From Mycolicibacterium sp. CH28 (GTDB lineage Bacteria > Actinomycetota > Actinomycetes > Mycobacteriales > Mycobacteriaceae), in the NCBI RefSeq assembly GCF_004745805.1, contig NZ_SRLQ01000027.1:1-64000 (forward strand): DNA of 64,000 nt, read 5' to 3'. Below the pieces are notes generated by a model, which saw only the letters and a program-made list of their open reading frames with translations, had not been told where the DNA came from and ran no database searches. Below are positions 1 through 9,727 of the stretch, piece by piece. Position 1 is the stretch's first letter, and the number at the start of each line of letters is the position of its first letter. Position numbers and translations under genes: made by a program.

Positions 1-2
1 GG

Positions 3-485
3 CAATTCGAAGCGGCCTGCACCGCCGCCGACGCGCTCGCTGAGGCGGCGATCGCCCATTTTGAGCGGCACCCGGACGCCGACATCATTACCAGCTTCCC
101 CGGACTGGGCATGCTCACCGGTGCCCGGGTGCTCGCCGAAATCGGTGACGACCGCTCCCGGTTCACCCAAGCCCGCGGACTCAAAGCGTTCGCCGGGTCG
201 GCGCCCATCACTCGCGCCAGCGGAAAGAAAACCGTTGTCCTGCACCGCCACATCAAGAACCGCAGACTCGCCGCTGTGGGCCCGATCTGGGCCCTGGCAT
301 CGCTGCGCGCCTCGCCCGGAGCCCGCCGCCATTTCGACACCCGCCGCGCAGCTGGAGACTGGAACCACCAAGCCCAACGACACCTGTTCAACAAGTTCCT
401 CGGTCAACTCCATCACTGCCTCCACACCAGCCAGCACTACGACGAACACGTTGCGTTCCCACCTCCTCTCCAACTCGCGGCTTGA
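3..485 (+). mobile_element. IS110-family transposase, C-terminal part (cut by window start)
   Basis: An open frame enters from before the window and stops at 485. It encodes the C-terminal Transposase_20 (IS116/IS110/IS902) domain, which in this family carries the serine used in DEDD-type site-specific transposition. Visible family motifs are FPGLGMLTGARVLAEIGDD, then GSAPITRASGK and RRLAAVGPIWALASLR. The frame is intact over all 160 codons present, so the element may be active. The N-terminal RuvC-like DEDD half lies outside the window. IS110 elements usually lack terminal inverted repeats, and I could not place the right end in the following 250 bases. Confidence 0.85.
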
Positions 486-737
486 CTCTTAACTCCGTGA
501 GATGTCTTTCGTGTCTGGCCCGGAGAATACCGCGCCGGACGCTGGTCTCTGCGCTGCCTGCATCGGCGTGTGCACTTTGCATGCCCTGCACTCTGCACCT
601 AAATTGGGAGCGATTCCAAGTTGCGAAGGAGTGGCAGTGGCGTCGACAGTTCGCCGTGCGCGCCATGTGGGGCGATCGACGGCACAGCAGCCCCGCCGTG
701 TCTCGCCCCGGCGTCGGCCCGCAGCTCTAGCGGACTG
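486..737. other. Intergenic: IS110 3' flank and esterase upstream region
   Basis: No gene is supported here. Short open frames on both strands have no family features. The stretch probably holds the non-coding right end of the IS110 element, but its boundary cannot be fixed from sequence alone. A T/G-rich segment with repeated TGCACT/TGCATG words lies at about 570-600. Confidence 0.5.
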
Positions 738-2159
738 ATGCCCGTGCACCACCTCATCGGCCAGCAATCACTGACCTCTGGCTGGTTACCCGCGCTCGCA
801 CAACTCATCACACTCACCGGTGTCGTGATTACAGTGAGATGGCGCGCGCGGCGGTGGCGCACGCGCTGGCTGCCAACGGCAACAGTCCTCGGCGGCGCGC
901 TTGCGATGGCCGTCAATGTCTATCTCAGTTCGATCGGTGTAGCCGGCGATCCCGCGCCACGACGGTTGTGGTGGTGGGTCGGGCTGACCGGATTCACCCT
1001 CGTCATCGCGACCGCCGGATGGCACGGTGCTCGGTGGTGGCGACGCGGCTTGGGGCTGGCCTGCGTGCCGGCCTGCGCCTTGTGTGCAGCATTGGTGGTA
1101 AACCAGTGGGTCGGCTACTTCCCGACCGTGCACGCCGCGTGGAGCCAGTTAACGGTGGGCCCAGTTGCCGATCAGACCGACCGGATGACTGTCACCGCGA
1201 TGCAGCTCAGCGGTACCCGCCCAAGCCGCGGCGTGGTCGTACCCGTGACAATCAGCGCTGCGGCATCACGTTTCCGGCATCGCGACGAGTTGGTCTACCT
1301 GCCGCCCGCGTGGTTCGCCGCCAACCCGCCACCGCGGCTGCCGGTGGTGATGATGATCGGCGCGCAGCTCAACACCCCGGCCGACTGGTTGCGTGCCGGA
1401 GGTGCAGTGCGGACGATCGACGACTTCGCGACCGCACACGGCGGCAACGCGCCCGTCTTCGTCTTCGTTGACGCCACCGGCGCGTTCGACAACGACACCG
1501 AATGCGTCAATGGTGTTCGCGGAAACGCCTCTTTTCATCTCACCAAAGATGTTGTGCCCTATATGATCTCCAACTTCAACGTCAGTGCGGATCGACGAAA
1601 CTGGGGTCTCGTTGGCTGGTCGATGGGTGGCACGTGCGCCGTCGAACTGGCGGTACGCCGTCCGGAATTGTTCAGCACCTTTGTCGACATCGCCGGGGAC
1701 CTGAGCCCGAACTCTGGCACCAAAGCGCAGACGATCGCCCGATTGTTCGGCGGCGACTCCGACGCCTGGGCCGAGTTCGACCCGACCACTGTGATCACCC
1801 GTCACGGCCACTACAGCGCTGTGTCAGGGCTGTTCGCCGTGGCCGCATCAAGCGATCCGAGCGGCTCCGGCGGTCCCGATCTCGCCAATCCCGAGGGCCA
1901 AGACCAGGCCGCCCAAACGTTGTGCGGAGTGGGCTCTGCACATGGGATCGCCTGCTCGGTGCTAGGGCTGCCCGGCCGGCATGACTGGCCGTTCGCCGCA
2001 CAAGCGTTCGCTGCCTCACTGCCGTGGCTAGCCGGCCAGCTGGGCACTGCAGATGCGCCGGCCATCCCTATACCGGGTCAGCCGCCGGCACGGCGGGTAC
2101 CGGTGACCACGGTGTCATCGCTTGCCGACCCGCCGGCAGCCAAAGCGGCGGGTGGGTAG
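738..2159 (+). CDS. Membrane-anchored alpha/beta-hydrolase (esterase-D / antigen-85-like fold)
   Basis: 473 residues. The N-terminus has about four hydrophobic segments (roughly residues 12-32, 48-66, 75-95 and 105-128), followed by a hydrolase domain probably exposed outside the membrane. The nucleophile elbow reads GLVGWSMGGT with Ser295, and a plausible catalytic His is His415 in GRHDWPF. This arrangement fits the PF00756 esterase family, which includes antigen 85 mycolyltransferases and many uncharacterised actinobacterial esterases; the substrate is unknown. ATG 738 was chosen because upstream in-frame codons (from 621) look like non-coding sequence. The gene stands alone between an IS110 end and tRNA-Pro, so it may be part of an acquired segment. 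Confidence 0.75.
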   Translation: MPVHHLIGQQSLTSGWLPALAQLITLTGVVITVRWRARRWRTRWLPTATVLGGALAMAVNVYLSSIGVAGDPAPRRLWWWVGLTGFTLVIATAGWHGARWWRRGLGLACVPACALCAALVVNQWVGYFPTVHAAWSQLTVGPVADQTDRMTVTAMQLSGTRPSRGVVVPVTISAAASRFRHRDELVYLPPAWFAANPPPRLPVVMMIGAQLNTPADWLRAGGAVRTIDDFATAHGGNAPVFVFVDATGAFDNDTECVNGVRGNASFHLTKDVVPYMISNFNVSADRRNWGLVGWSMGGTCAVELAVRRPELFSTFVDIAGDLSPNSGTKAQTIARLFGGDSDAWAEFDPTTVITRHGHYSAVSGLFAVAASSDPSGSGGPDLANPEGQDQAAQTLCGVGSAHGIACSVLGLPGRHDWPFAAQAFAASLPWLAGQLGTADAPAIPIPGQPPARRVPVTTVSSLADPPAAKAAGG

Positions 2160-2296
2160 ACGGCTGGCCGAAAATGCAGGCGGGGCCTAGCTCGATTTGC
2201 TGACGCCTGGCCGCTCGAAACCCGACTGGGTATTACATGCGGGTGTCGTGCCAAACTCGTACCGAACTTGGCACCCAAGACGTCCTTTGACCTAAG

Positions 2297-2370
<74 letters not shown>

Positions 2371-2447
2371 CGGCGCTTCCGGGATCCCCCGGCAGCAGAT
2401 CGAAAGCCTACCGTAGGCCCTGCCGTGATCCCGAATCGGCTCCGGTG

Positions 2448-3233
2448 TCACACCATCAACAGGCGATACAGCCCGATCAGACCCACCACCACGATCACCG
2501 CGCGCAGCACGCTCGGGGACATCCGCCGCCCGTAATGCGCCCCCAGCCACCCGCCGACCAGCGATCCGGCCGCGATCAGCCCGGCCGCGGCCCAGCTGAC
2601 CCGGTCGAACGCCACCACGGTGTAGCCGACCGCCGCCACGATGTTCACCAGCAGCGACAGCAGGTTCTTGGCGGCGTTCATCCGCTGCATGTCCTCGGGC
2701 AGCAGCGCGCCCATCACCCCGATCAGCAGGATGCCCTGCGCCGCGGTGAAGTACCCGCCGTAGATGCCGACGGCGAACGTACCGGCCACCAGGGCCGCCA
2801 TCCGCTTCGGCGACACGTGGTGGGCCGAGCGCCCGGCTGCCTCGGCACGCTTACGGGCATAGGCCTGGATCTTGGGCCCGATCACCACCAGCACCAGCGC
2901 GCCCACCAGCAGCACCGGCACGATCTTGGTGAACACCCGCTCCGGCAGGTGCAGCAACAGGAACGCCCCGATCGCCGCACCGATCAACGACGCCGGGATC
3001 TGCCAGCGCAGCCGGTCCCACTGTCCGGACAGCTCCTTGCGGTACCCCCACGTCCCCGACACGCCACCGGCCACCAGACCGATCGCGTTCGACATCGTCG
3101 AGGTCACCGGCGGGTACCCCAGTGCCACCAGCGTCGGGAAGGTGATCAGCGTGCCCGAGCCGACCAGCGAATTGATCGCTCCGGCCCCCATGCCGGCTAG
3201 GACGATGATGATCATGTGGGAAACCGACACCAA
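2448..3233 (-). CDS. TSUP (TauE/SafE) family membrane permease
   Basis: 261 residues with about eight hydrophobic segments and the two-halved TSUP layout. The N-terminal half carries the family signature GAINSLVGSGTLITFPTLVA and the second half GGYFTAAQGILLIGVMG. TSUP proteins export or import sulfite, organosulfonates and related anions through the cytoplasmic membrane; the substrate here cannot be told. It stands alone, with tRNA-Pro downstream and a divergent nitroreductase upstream, and about 120 bases between the two starts. Confidence 0.88.
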   Translation of the reverse strand: MVSVSHMIIIVLAGMGAGAINSLVGSGTLITFPTLVALGYPPVTSTMSNAIGLVAGGVSGTWGYRKELSGQWDRLRWQIPASLIGAAIGAFLLLHLPERVFTKIVPVLLVGALVLVVIGPKIQAYARKRAEAAGRSAHHVSPKRMAALVAGTFAVGIYGGYFTAAQGILLIGVMGALLPEDMQRMNAAKNLLSLLVNIVAAVGYTVVAFDRVSWAAAGLIAAGSLVGGWLGAHYGRRMSPSVLRAVIVVVGLIGLYRLLMV

Positions 3234-3358
3234 GGCACCCTATCTGGCCCGCCACAGATCACCCTTCGCGCGGGCACACGCCACTGAAAAGTAACCAGTC
3301 CCAACCACTTACAGCTCCCCCGCCCACAAACCCGGCCGGCCACCTAGCCTCGGTGAGT

Positions 3359-4054
3359 ATGACGCAGGCACCGAACCCCATCCCGAGCACCGATGAGGCG
3401 CTGGCCGCCCTGAACATGCCCCTGCTCGAGGCGATGCTGACCCAGCGCGCAATCCGGCGGGTCAAGCCCGACCCAGTCGATGACGCCGTCGTCCTGAAGT
3501 GCATCGAATTGGCCCTGCGGGCACCCACCGGATCCAACGGCCAGAACTGGGAGTTCATCGTCGTCAAAGACCAGCGGGTCCGCGACCAGCTCGGCAAGCG
3601 CTACCGCCAGGCGTGGTCGTTGTACGGCGGCATCGGCAAGCGCCTCGCCAGCGGCGACGCAGCCATGGAGAAGATCCTGCGCGCGGTGCAGTGGCAGGTC
3701 GATCACTTCAGCGAGATCCCGGTCCTGGTGGTGCCCTGCCTGCGCGGCGGTATGCGCCCGCCCTATCTGCCGTCACCGTTTGTCGCCGAGTCGTCGTTCT
3801 TCGGCTCGATCTACCCCAGCGTGCAGAATCTGCTGCTGGCCGCTCGGGCGATGGGCCTAGGCGCGTCGCTGATCACCCTGCCACTGTGGAGTGTCACCTC
3901 CGCACGCAAGATCCTCGGCCTACCGCTGTCGGTCACCCCGGTCTGCGTGATCCCGCTCGGCTGGCCGCGCGGACGCTACGGCTCGACCACCCGCAAGCCG
4001 GTCGAGGAGGTCGTCCACCTCGACACCTACGGCTCGCGCGCCTGGCTCAGCTGA
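3359..4054 (+). CDS. Nitroreductase-family FMN/NAD(P)H oxidoreductase
   Basis: 231 residues from ATG 3359. A GTG six bases upstream (3353) is in frame, but a TANNNT -10 box (TAGCCT, 3345-3350) ends eight bases before the ATG, which suggests a leaderless mRNA starting at the ATG. Family features are QRAIRRVKPDPV near residue 24 (phosphate-binding arginines for FMN), APTGSNGQNWEFIVV, and GASLITLPLW in the second half. Such enzymes reduce nitro compounds, quinones or enones using FMN; the substrate is unknown. It is divergent from the TSUP permease. Confidence 0.85.
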   Translation: MTQAPNPIPSTDEALAALNMPLLEAMLTQRAIRRVKPDPVDDAVVLKCIELALRAPTGSNGQNWEFIVVKDQRVRDQLGKRYRQAWSLYGGIGKRLASGDAAMEKILRAVQWQVDHFSEIPVLVVPCLRGGMRPPYLPSPFVAESSFFGSIYPSVQNLLLAARAMGLGASLITLPLWSVTSARKILGLPLSVTPVCVIPLGWPRGRYGSTTRKPVEEVVHLDTYGSRAWLS

Positions 4055-4056
4055 AC

Positions 4057-4392
4057 TCAGCGACCGCCGTGGCCCCCGCCGCCACCACCACCGGTGAAGC
4101 CCCCGCCACCGTGCGGCGTCGGGCCACTGTCACCACCACCGGGGACGGAGTTCCAGCCCGGTTCGGCAACCTCGGCCTCGGTCAGGTTGTCACTGACGTC
4201 CGGCACCATCGACGGTGCGCAGTCCATCGAGAAGCTGTCCTCGGTGTCGGTCTCCGCGCAGGCCAGCACCCGAGGCGCAGAACCGCCGGCGACGTCGGCG
4301 AACACTGTGACTGCAGGCGCTACCGCGATCAGCAGACCGGCAACCCCGTAGACCACCCGACGACCTGACAACCACGACACAGCTAACTCCAT
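4057..4392 (-). CDS. Small secreted protein with glycine/histidine-rich tail
   Basis: 111 residues from ATG 4392; an in-frame TTG lies nine bases upstream. Residues 1-34 form a signal peptide (WLSGRRVVYGVAGLLIAV, cleavage probably near VFA/DVAGG). The mature part has two cysteines (in RVLACAETD and SMDCAPSM) that could form a disulfide. The last 30 residues are almost all Gly with a few His, ending GGGGGGGHGGR. No family recognised. It converges with the nitroreductase, whose stop is two bases away. Confidence 0.6.
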   Translation of the reverse strand: MELAVSWLSGRRVVYGVAGLLIAVAPAVTVFADVAGGSAPRVLACAETDTEDSFSMDCAPSMVPDVSDNLTEAEVAEPGWNSVPGGGDSGPTPHGGGGFTGGGGGGGHGGR

Positions 4393-4443
4393 GACTGGCA
4401 ATCTACTGTGTACGCGCCGTCGAGAGCCTTTGAACCCGCCGAT

Positions 4444-5850
4444 TCAGCGCGGTTTGGCCCCGCGCTTCTCGCGCACCCGGACGTTGATCCGGATCGGGGT
4501 GCCCTCGAAACCAAAGGTCTCGCGCAGCCGGCGCTCCAGGAACCGCCGGTAACCGGCTTCCAGGAAACCCGAGGTGAACAGCACGAAGGTCGGTGGGCGC
4601 GCGGTTGCCTGAGTGGCGAACAGGATCCGTGGCTGCTTGCCGCCGCGCACCGGCGGCGGCGTGGCCGCGACCACTTCCTTGAGCCAGGTGTTGAGCTGCC
4701 CAGTCGAGATACGGGCGTCCCACGACGCCAGCGCGGTCTCCATCGCCGGCACCAGCTTCTGCACCGCCCGCCCGGACTTGGCCGAGATGTTGACCCGCGG
4801 CGCCCACTGCAGCTGCGCCAGTTCCCGGTCGATCTCCCGCTCCAGTAGGAAGTGTCGATCCTCGTCGACCAAATCCCACTTGTTGAACGCCAGCACCAGC
4901 GCGCGACCCGCCTCGACAACCATCGTCAGCACCCGCTGGTCCTGCTCGGTCAGCGGCTGCGACGCGTCGATCAACACGACCACCACCTCGGCGGCGTCGA
5001 TCGCGCTGTGCGTGCGCACCGAGGCGTAGAACTCATGGCCACTGGCTTGCGCGACGCGCTTGCGCAACCCGGCGGTGTCGACGAAACGCCATGTCTTGCC
5101 GCCCAATTCGATCAGCGAGTCCACCGGGTCCACGGTGGTGCCCGCCACATCGTGGACCACCGAACGCTCGGCACCCGCCAGCCGGTTCAGTAGCGAGCTC
5201 TTCCCGACGTTGGGCTTACCCACCAGCGCCACCCGGCGCGGTCCACCCGACACCGGACCGACCGCCGACGCCTCGGGCAACTCGGCGATCAGCTCATCGA
5301 GCAGATCAGCCACCCCGCGACCGTGCATCGCGCTGATCGGGTGCGGCTCCCCCAGCCCCAGCGACCACAATGCCGCCGCGTCGGCCTCACTCTTCTCGTT
5401 GTCAACCTTGTTGGCCGCCAAGAAGACCGGCTTGCCGGAGCGCCGCAAGATCCGCGCGGCGGCCTCATCGCCGGAGGTGGCTCCGACCGTGGCGTCGACC
5501 ACCAGGATGATCGCGTCGGCGGTGCGCATCGCCACCGATGCCTGGTCGGCAACCAGCTGCTGCAAACCCTTGGCGTCGGGTTCCCACCCACCGGTGTCCT
5601 GCACCACGAAGCGCCGCCCAGTCCAGGACGCGTCGTAGGACACCCGATCGCGGGTCACCCCGGGCAGATCCTGCACGACGGCCTCGCGCCGGCCCAGGAT
5701 CCGGTTAACCAACGTCGACTTGCCGACGTTGGGCCGCCCGACGATCGCCACCACCGGCGGCGGCGCGAACTCCTCGCCGTCCTCGCCCTCGATGAATCCT
5801 TCGGGGATCTCCCAGTCGGCCTCGTCAGACCACGTGCCGTCCTCGGTCAT
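4444..5850 (-). CDS. der: Ribosome-associated GTPase Der (EngA)
   Basis: 468 residues with the double-GTPase layout unique to Der. The first G domain has P-loop GRPNVGKST (about residue 38) and NKVD; the second has GKPNVGKSS (about 213) and NKWD; a KH-like C-terminal domain ends REKRGAKPR. Der acts in late 50S subunit assembly and is essential in most bacteria. It is the last gene of the run scpA-scpB-rluB-cmk-der, and its start overlaps the cmk stop by four bases (ATGA). Confidence 0.97.
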   Translation of the reverse strand: MTEDGTWSDEADWEIPEGFIEGEDGEEFAPPPVVAIVGRPNVGKSTLVNRILGRREAVVQDLPGVTRDRVSYDASWTGRRFVVQDTGGWEPDAKGLQQLVADQASVAMRTADAIILVVDATVGATSGDEAAARILRRSGKPVFLAANKVDNEKSEADAAALWSLGLGEPHPISAMHGRGVADLLDELIAELPEASAVGPVSGGPRRVALVGKPNVGKSSLLNRLAGAERSVVHDVAGTTVDPVDSLIELGGKTWRFVDTAGLRKRVAQASGHEFYASVRTHSAIDAAEVVVVLIDASQPLTEQDQRVLTMVVEAGRALVLAFNKWDLVDEDRHFLLEREIDRELAQLQWAPRVNISAKSGRAVQKLVPAMETALASWDARISTGQLNTWLKEVVAATPPPVRGGKQPRILFATQATARPPTFVLFTSGFLEAGYRRFLERRLRETFGFEGTPIRINVRVREKRGAKPR

Positions 5851-6527
5851 CGCGCTACCCCGCTCCGCTGCTCGACCAGGTCCAGCAGGTGGGCCACCAC
5901 CTGAGCCTCGGTCATCTCACTGGTGTCCACGACCACGGCGTCCTCGGCGGGCCGAAGCGGAGACAGCGCACGGGTGGAGTCCAGGTGATCGCGCCGGCGC
6001 ACGTCGGCCAGCACGGTCTGGTAATCGTCGGCCAGACCGGCGGCGACGTTTTGATCGTTGCGCCGCCGCGCCCGGGTCTCGGCCGACGCGGTCAGGAAGA
6101 TCTTCACATCGGCATCCGGCAGCACCACGGTGCCGATGTCGCGGCCCTCTACGACGACGCTCTCCTGACTCGAGGCCAGCTCCCGCTGCAACGCCACCAG
6201 CCTGGTGCGGACCTGTGGAACAGCCGAAACAGCCGACACCGCGCGGGTCACCTGGTCGCCGCGAATCTCGGTCGAAACATCCTCGCCGCCAAGGTAAGCG
6301 CGGTCGACGTCGGGGTCGTAGCCCACCGACAGCGGCACATCCGCCGCCGCCGCGATCGCCTCGGGGTCACCGAGGTCGACGCGACCGCGCAGCATCGACA
6401 AGGTCACGATCCGGTACATCGCCCCGGTATCGAGATAGCAGGCACCCAGTGCGCGCGCCAATCCCCGTGACACCGAAGACTTTCCGGTACCGGCCGGGCC
6501 GTCGACCGCCACCACCACACCGCTCAC
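5847..6527 (-). CDS. cmk: Cytidylate kinase
   Basis: 226 residues. Phosphorylates CMP/dCMP with ATP in the cytoplasm. The P-loop [15 protein letters not shown] is at residues 10-24, followed by DTGAMYR, the NMP-binding segment, and [18 protein letters not shown]. Length is normal for the family. It overlaps rluB upstream and der downstream by four bases each, which suggests translational coupling. Confidence 0.97.
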   Translation of the reverse strand: MSGVVVAVDGPAGTGKSSVSRGLARALGACYLDTGAMYRIVTLSMLRGRVDLGDPEAIAAAADVPLSVGYDPDVDRAYLGGEDVSTEIRGDQVTRAVSAVSAVPQVRTRLVALQRELASSQESVVVEGRDIGTVVLPDADVKIFLTASAETRARRRNDQNVAAGLADDYQTVLADVRRRDHLDSTRALSPLRPAEDAVVVDTSEMTEAQVVAHLLDLVEQRSGVAR

Positions 6528-7267
6528 AGACCTACCGCCTTGTACAGTTCGCCGACTTCCTTGCGGGTCAACGCGCGCAGGCTGCCCGGCCGTTGATCAC
6601 CAAGGGCTACCTCGCCGATGTTGGTACGCACCAGCGACTCCACCGGGTAGCCGACCTCGGCGAGCAGCCGGCGCACGATTCGCTTGCGGCCTTCGTGAAG
6701 CGTGACCCGTAACAACGTCTTTCCCGGCACCGCGTCGACCACCGCGAAGTCGTCCAGCTTGACCGGACCGTCCTCCAGCTCGACACCCGCCCGCAGGGTC
6801 TTTCCCAAACCCTTTGGCACCGAACCGGTTACCGTCGCCAAATAAGTCTTGGGCACCTCGTAGGACGGATGCATCAACCGGTGTGCCAGCTCACCGTCGT
6901 TGGTCAGCAGCAACAGGCCCTCGGTGTCGGCGTCGAGCCGTCCGACGTGGAACAGATTCTTGTTACCGCGCACCCGATGCTCGACCAGGTCCCCGACACA
7001 GGGCCGGCCGCGGTCGTCCGACATGGTCGACTGCATTCCGATCGGCTTGTTCAGCGCCAGATACACCATCGAGTCGTCGAGGATCACCCGCGTGCCGTCG
7101 ACCCGGATGTCGGCCGTGGCCGGGTCCACTCGGGTTCCCATCTCGGTCACCACATGACCGTCGACCTTCACCCGGCCGTCGTGGATCATCCGCTCGGCCA
7201 CCCGTCGCGAGGCGATTCCGGCCTGCGACAAGACCTTCTGTAGCCGCACCCCTTCGTTATCAGGCAT
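6524..7267 (-). CDS. rluB: RluB-type 23S rRNA pseudouridine synthase
   Basis: 247 residues from ATG 7267, which overlaps the scpB stop by eight bases; a longer frame upstream is a shadow of scpB. An N-terminal S4 RNA-binding domain ([20 protein letters not shown]) precedes the catalytic domain with the active-site Asp in [16 protein letters not shown]. It isomerises a uridine in 23S rRNA (position 2605 by E. coli numbering for RluB). The pairing with scpA/scpB is widely conserved in Gram-positive bacteria. Confidence 0.94.
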   Translation of the reverse strand: MPDNEGVRLQKVLSQAGIASRRVAERMIHDGRVKVDGHVVTEMGTRVDPATADIRVDGTRVILDDSMVYLALNKPIGMQSTMSDDRGRPCVGDLVEHRVRGNKNLFHVGRLDADTEGLLLLTNDGELAHRLMHPSYEVPKTYLATVTGSVPKGLGKTLRAGVELEDGPVKLDDFAVVDAVPGKTLLRVTLHEGRKRIVRRLLAEVGYPVESLVRTNIGEVALGDQRPGSLRALTRKEVGELYKAVGL

Positions 7268-7955
7268 CAGTATCCACATCGAATGAGATTTTCTGTCCGG
7301 TGGCAGCGCCACCGGACAGCTTGGCGAAACGTGGCTCGGACTCCAGGTTTTCACTGAGGTCGTCGATCACGTCGACATCGGGCAACAGCGGCGCGATATC
7401 GGGCAGATCAGTCAGCGACGACAGCCCGAGACGCTCGAGGAACAGCTCGGTGGTGGAGAACATCGTCGCGCCGGTGTCCTCGTCAGCACCTGCCTCGGTG
7501 ATCAACCCACGCGCCACCAGGGTCCGGATCACCGCATCGACATTGACACCGCGCACCGCACTGACCCGCGCCCGGGTGACCGGCTGACGGTAGGCCACCA
7601 CCGCCAGTGTCTCCAGCGCGGCCCGGGTCAACTTGGAGCGAGACCCGTCCAGCAGCAGCCGCTCCACATAGGGCGCGAACCGGGCTCGGGTGTACATCCG
7701 CCAACCACCACCGGCCTCACGCAGCTCGATGCCACTGTCCCGGCTCCTCAGCTCGGCGGCCATCCCCTCCAGCTTGGCGGTGATGCGGTGCAGCGGCTGC
7801 TCGGTCACGGTGGCCAGCGTCTGGGCGGCTACCGGGGCGTCGACCACCAGCACAAGCGCCTCCAGTACCCGGGTGAGCTCGTCGTCGTCCAACTCGGCAT
7901 TGGCGACGTCGACACCCATATCGGGGTCGGGTACTTCGCCTGCGTCTTCGGTCAT
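7260..7955 (-). CDS. scpB: Segregation and condensation protein B
   Basis: 231 residues from ATG 7955, which forms an ATGA overlap with the scpA stop; the longer upstream frame is a shadow. ScpB is the tandem winged-helix partner of the kleisin ScpA and SMC in chromosome condensation. Motifs include ETLAVVAYRQPVTRARVSAVRGVN and the second winged helix with FLERLGLSSL. The N-terminus is acidic (TEDAGEVPDPD) and the C-terminal tail is low complexity. Confidence 0.94.
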   Translation of the reverse strand: MTEDAGEVPDPDMGVDVANAELDDDELTRVLEALVLVVDAPVAAQTLATVTEQPLHRITAKLEGMAAELRSRDSGIELREAGGGWRMYTRARFAPYVERLLLDGSRSKLTRAALETLAVVAYRQPVTRARVSAVRGVNVDAVIRTLVARGLITEAGADEDTGATMFSTTELFLERLGLSSLTDLPDIAPLLPDVDVIDDLSENLESEPRFAKLSGGAATGQKISFDVDTDA

Positions 7956-8773
7956 GGTTGGTTCTGCTCTTCTTCCCACTCGGCTCTGACCAGCTCTTCG
8001 TTCACCAACCGGTCTCCGGTCCACGAAACCTGGAGCACACCAAGTGGTTCTATCTGCTCGAATGCTACCGCCCTGGCCCTATACAGTTCGAGCAGCGCCA
8101 AGAACCGCCCGACAATCTGAATCGGCTCTTCGCAATCGGCCACCAGCTCCTTGAACGAAGCCCAGTGCCCAACTCCCCGGCGTTCCAGGAACGCCAGCAT
8201 CAACTCGGCCTGCTCGGGCACCGATACCTGCGATGTATGCAGGTGGTCCGTGCGCACGGTCGGCACGGGGCGCGGGGTGAACGCGGCAGCCGCGATCTGG
8301 GCGAAGCTCTCTGCGTCGACACCCAGCATGACCTCGGGAAGCAGGTCGGCGAAGCGGTCCTCCAGCGCGACTGCCCGCGGGTAGCTGCGCAGCGCGGCAG
8401 CCTCCAACTCGGCGAACATCTCGGCGACGTGCTTGAACGCGCGGTATTGCAGCAACCGCGCGAACAGCAGGTCGCGCACCTCCAGCAGCGCCAGGTCCTC
8501 CTCGTCGTGGACCTCCCCGGCCGGCAGCAAGCGGGCGGCCTTCAGGTCGAGCAATGTGGCGGCAATCACCAGGAAGGTGGTGGTCTCGTCGAGTTCGAGC
8601 AACGGGCCGATCTCGCGGGTGTAGACGATGAACTCGTCGGTCACCTGATGCAGCGCCACCTCGGTGACATCGAGGCGGTGCGCGAAGATCAGCTGCAACA
8701 AGAGGTCGAACGGACCCTCGAAGTTGGTCAGCGTGACACGAAAGCCCTTCTCAGGAGCCGGCTGATCCGTCAC
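7952..8773 (-). CDS. scpA: Segregation and condensation protein A (kleisin)
   Basis: 273 residues from GTG 8773, in a GTGA overlap with the parA stop. The open frame continues upstream to 9520, but that part is a shadow of parA. The N-terminal kleisin motif FRVTLTNFEGPFDLLLQLI, which contacts the SMC head, starts near residue 11, and a C-terminal winged helix closes the protein. It bridges the SMC dimer with ScpB. Confidence 0.95.
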   Translation of the reverse strand: MTDQPAPEKGFRVTLTNFEGPFDLLLQLIFAHRLDVTEVALHQVTDEFIVYTREIGPLLELDETTTFLVIAATLLDLKAARLLPAGEVHDEEDLALLEVRDLLFARLLQYRAFKHVAEMFAELEAAALRSYPRAVALEDRFADLLPEVMLGVDAESFAQIAAAAFTPRPVPTVRTDHLHTSQVSVPEQAELMLAFLERRGVGHWASFKELVADCEEPIQIVGRFLALLELYRARAVAFEQIEPLGVLQVSWTGDRLVNEELVRAEWEEEQNQP

Positions 8774-9633
8774 TTGCCGAAGCGGTCGATGACCTCGCGG
8801 GCCAGCGACCGATATGCCTGTGCGCCAAGCGATTTCGGCGCCCAGGTGGTGATGGGCTCGCCGGCGACACTGGTCTCGGGGAAGCGCACGGTGCGGGTGA
8901 TGACGGTGTCGAACACCAGATCGCCGAAGCGCTCCAACACCCGGGCCATCACCTCGCGGGCGTTGACCGTGCGGGTGTCGAACCGGGTGATCAGGATGCC
9001 GCTGATCGCCAGGCGCGGGTTGAGCCGGTCGCGAACCTTGTCCACGGTGTCGGTGAGCAGCGCCAGGCCGCGCAGCGAGAAGTACTCGCATTCGGTGGGG
9101 ATGATCACCCCGTCCGAGCAGGCCAGCGCGTTGACCGTGAGCAGACCCAGCGACGGCTGGCAGTCGATCAGGATGTAGTCGTAGCGGTCGATCACCGGAT
9201 GCAGCGCGCGGGCCAGGGTCTGTTCCCGGCCGACCTCGTTGACCAGCTGGATCTCGGCGGCCGACAGATCGATGTTGCTGGGCACCAGGTCCAGGTTCTT
9301 GACCCGGGTGTTGATCAACACCTCGTCGATGCTGACCCGGGGTTCGACCATCAGGTTGTGCACGGTGGAGGCCAGCTCGTAGTGCGGCACGCCCAGACCC
9401 GCCGACAGCGCGCCCTGCGGGTCGAGATCCACCAGCAGCACCCGGCGGCCGTATTCGGCCAGTGCCGCCCCCAGGTTGATCGTGGAGGTGGTCTTGCCGA
9501 CGCCGCCCTTCTGGTTGCACATCGAGATCACCCGGGCAGGACCGTGCGAGGTCAACGGTTGCGGGTCAGGGATCTTGCGGGGTGGGCGGCCGGTGAGACC
9601 GATCGGTGCGTCGCCGTCTGCCTCGTCGGTCAC
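8770..9633 (-). CDS. ParA/Soj-family ATPase (second chromosomal copy type)
   Basis: 287 residues. The deviant Walker A motif CNQKGGVGKTTSTINLGA starts at about residue 40, with LLVDLDPQGALS, IDCQPSLGLLTVNAL and a C-terminal AWAPKSLG-type region. This is the Rv1708-like ParA next to scpAB and xerD, not the oriC-linked parA that pairs with parB. No parB-like gene lies nearby. Its role is probably in chromosome or protein positioning; that is inference from family and context. Confidence 0.9.
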   Translation of the reverse strand: MTDEADGDAPIGLTGRPPRKIPDPQPLTSHGPARVISMCNQKGGVGKTTSTINLGAALAEYGRRVLLVDLDPQGALSAGLGVPHYELASTVHNLMVEPRVSIDEVLINTRVKNLDLVPSNIDLSAAEIQLVNEVGREQTLARALHPVIDRYDYILIDCQPSLGLLTVNALACSDGVIIPTECEYFSLRGLALLTDTVDKVRDRLNPRLAISGILITRFDTRTVNAREVMARVLERFGDLVFDTVITRTVRFPETSVAGEPITTWAPKSLGAQAYRSLAREVIDRFGK

Positions 9634-9727
9634 GCCGGGCCCCCCGGGATCAGGCGAATCGGCGGCGTGGCGAACATCCGCGAAAGTCTAACGGTGCGCC
9701 GACCTCGCCAATGGCAGACCCGCGACA

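Noticed and set aside
978-994. A 17-base near-copy (one mismatch) of the tRNA-Pro 3' end, GTCGGGCTGACCGGATT
   Set aside because: It lies inside the esterase coding sequence (residues VGLTGF of a membrane helix), has a mismatch, and no element boundary is visible; coincidence is more likely than an att site.
8774-9520. Upstream extension of the scpA frame to 9520
   Set aside because: Shadow of parA; the true scpA start is GTG 8773 in overlap with the parA stop.
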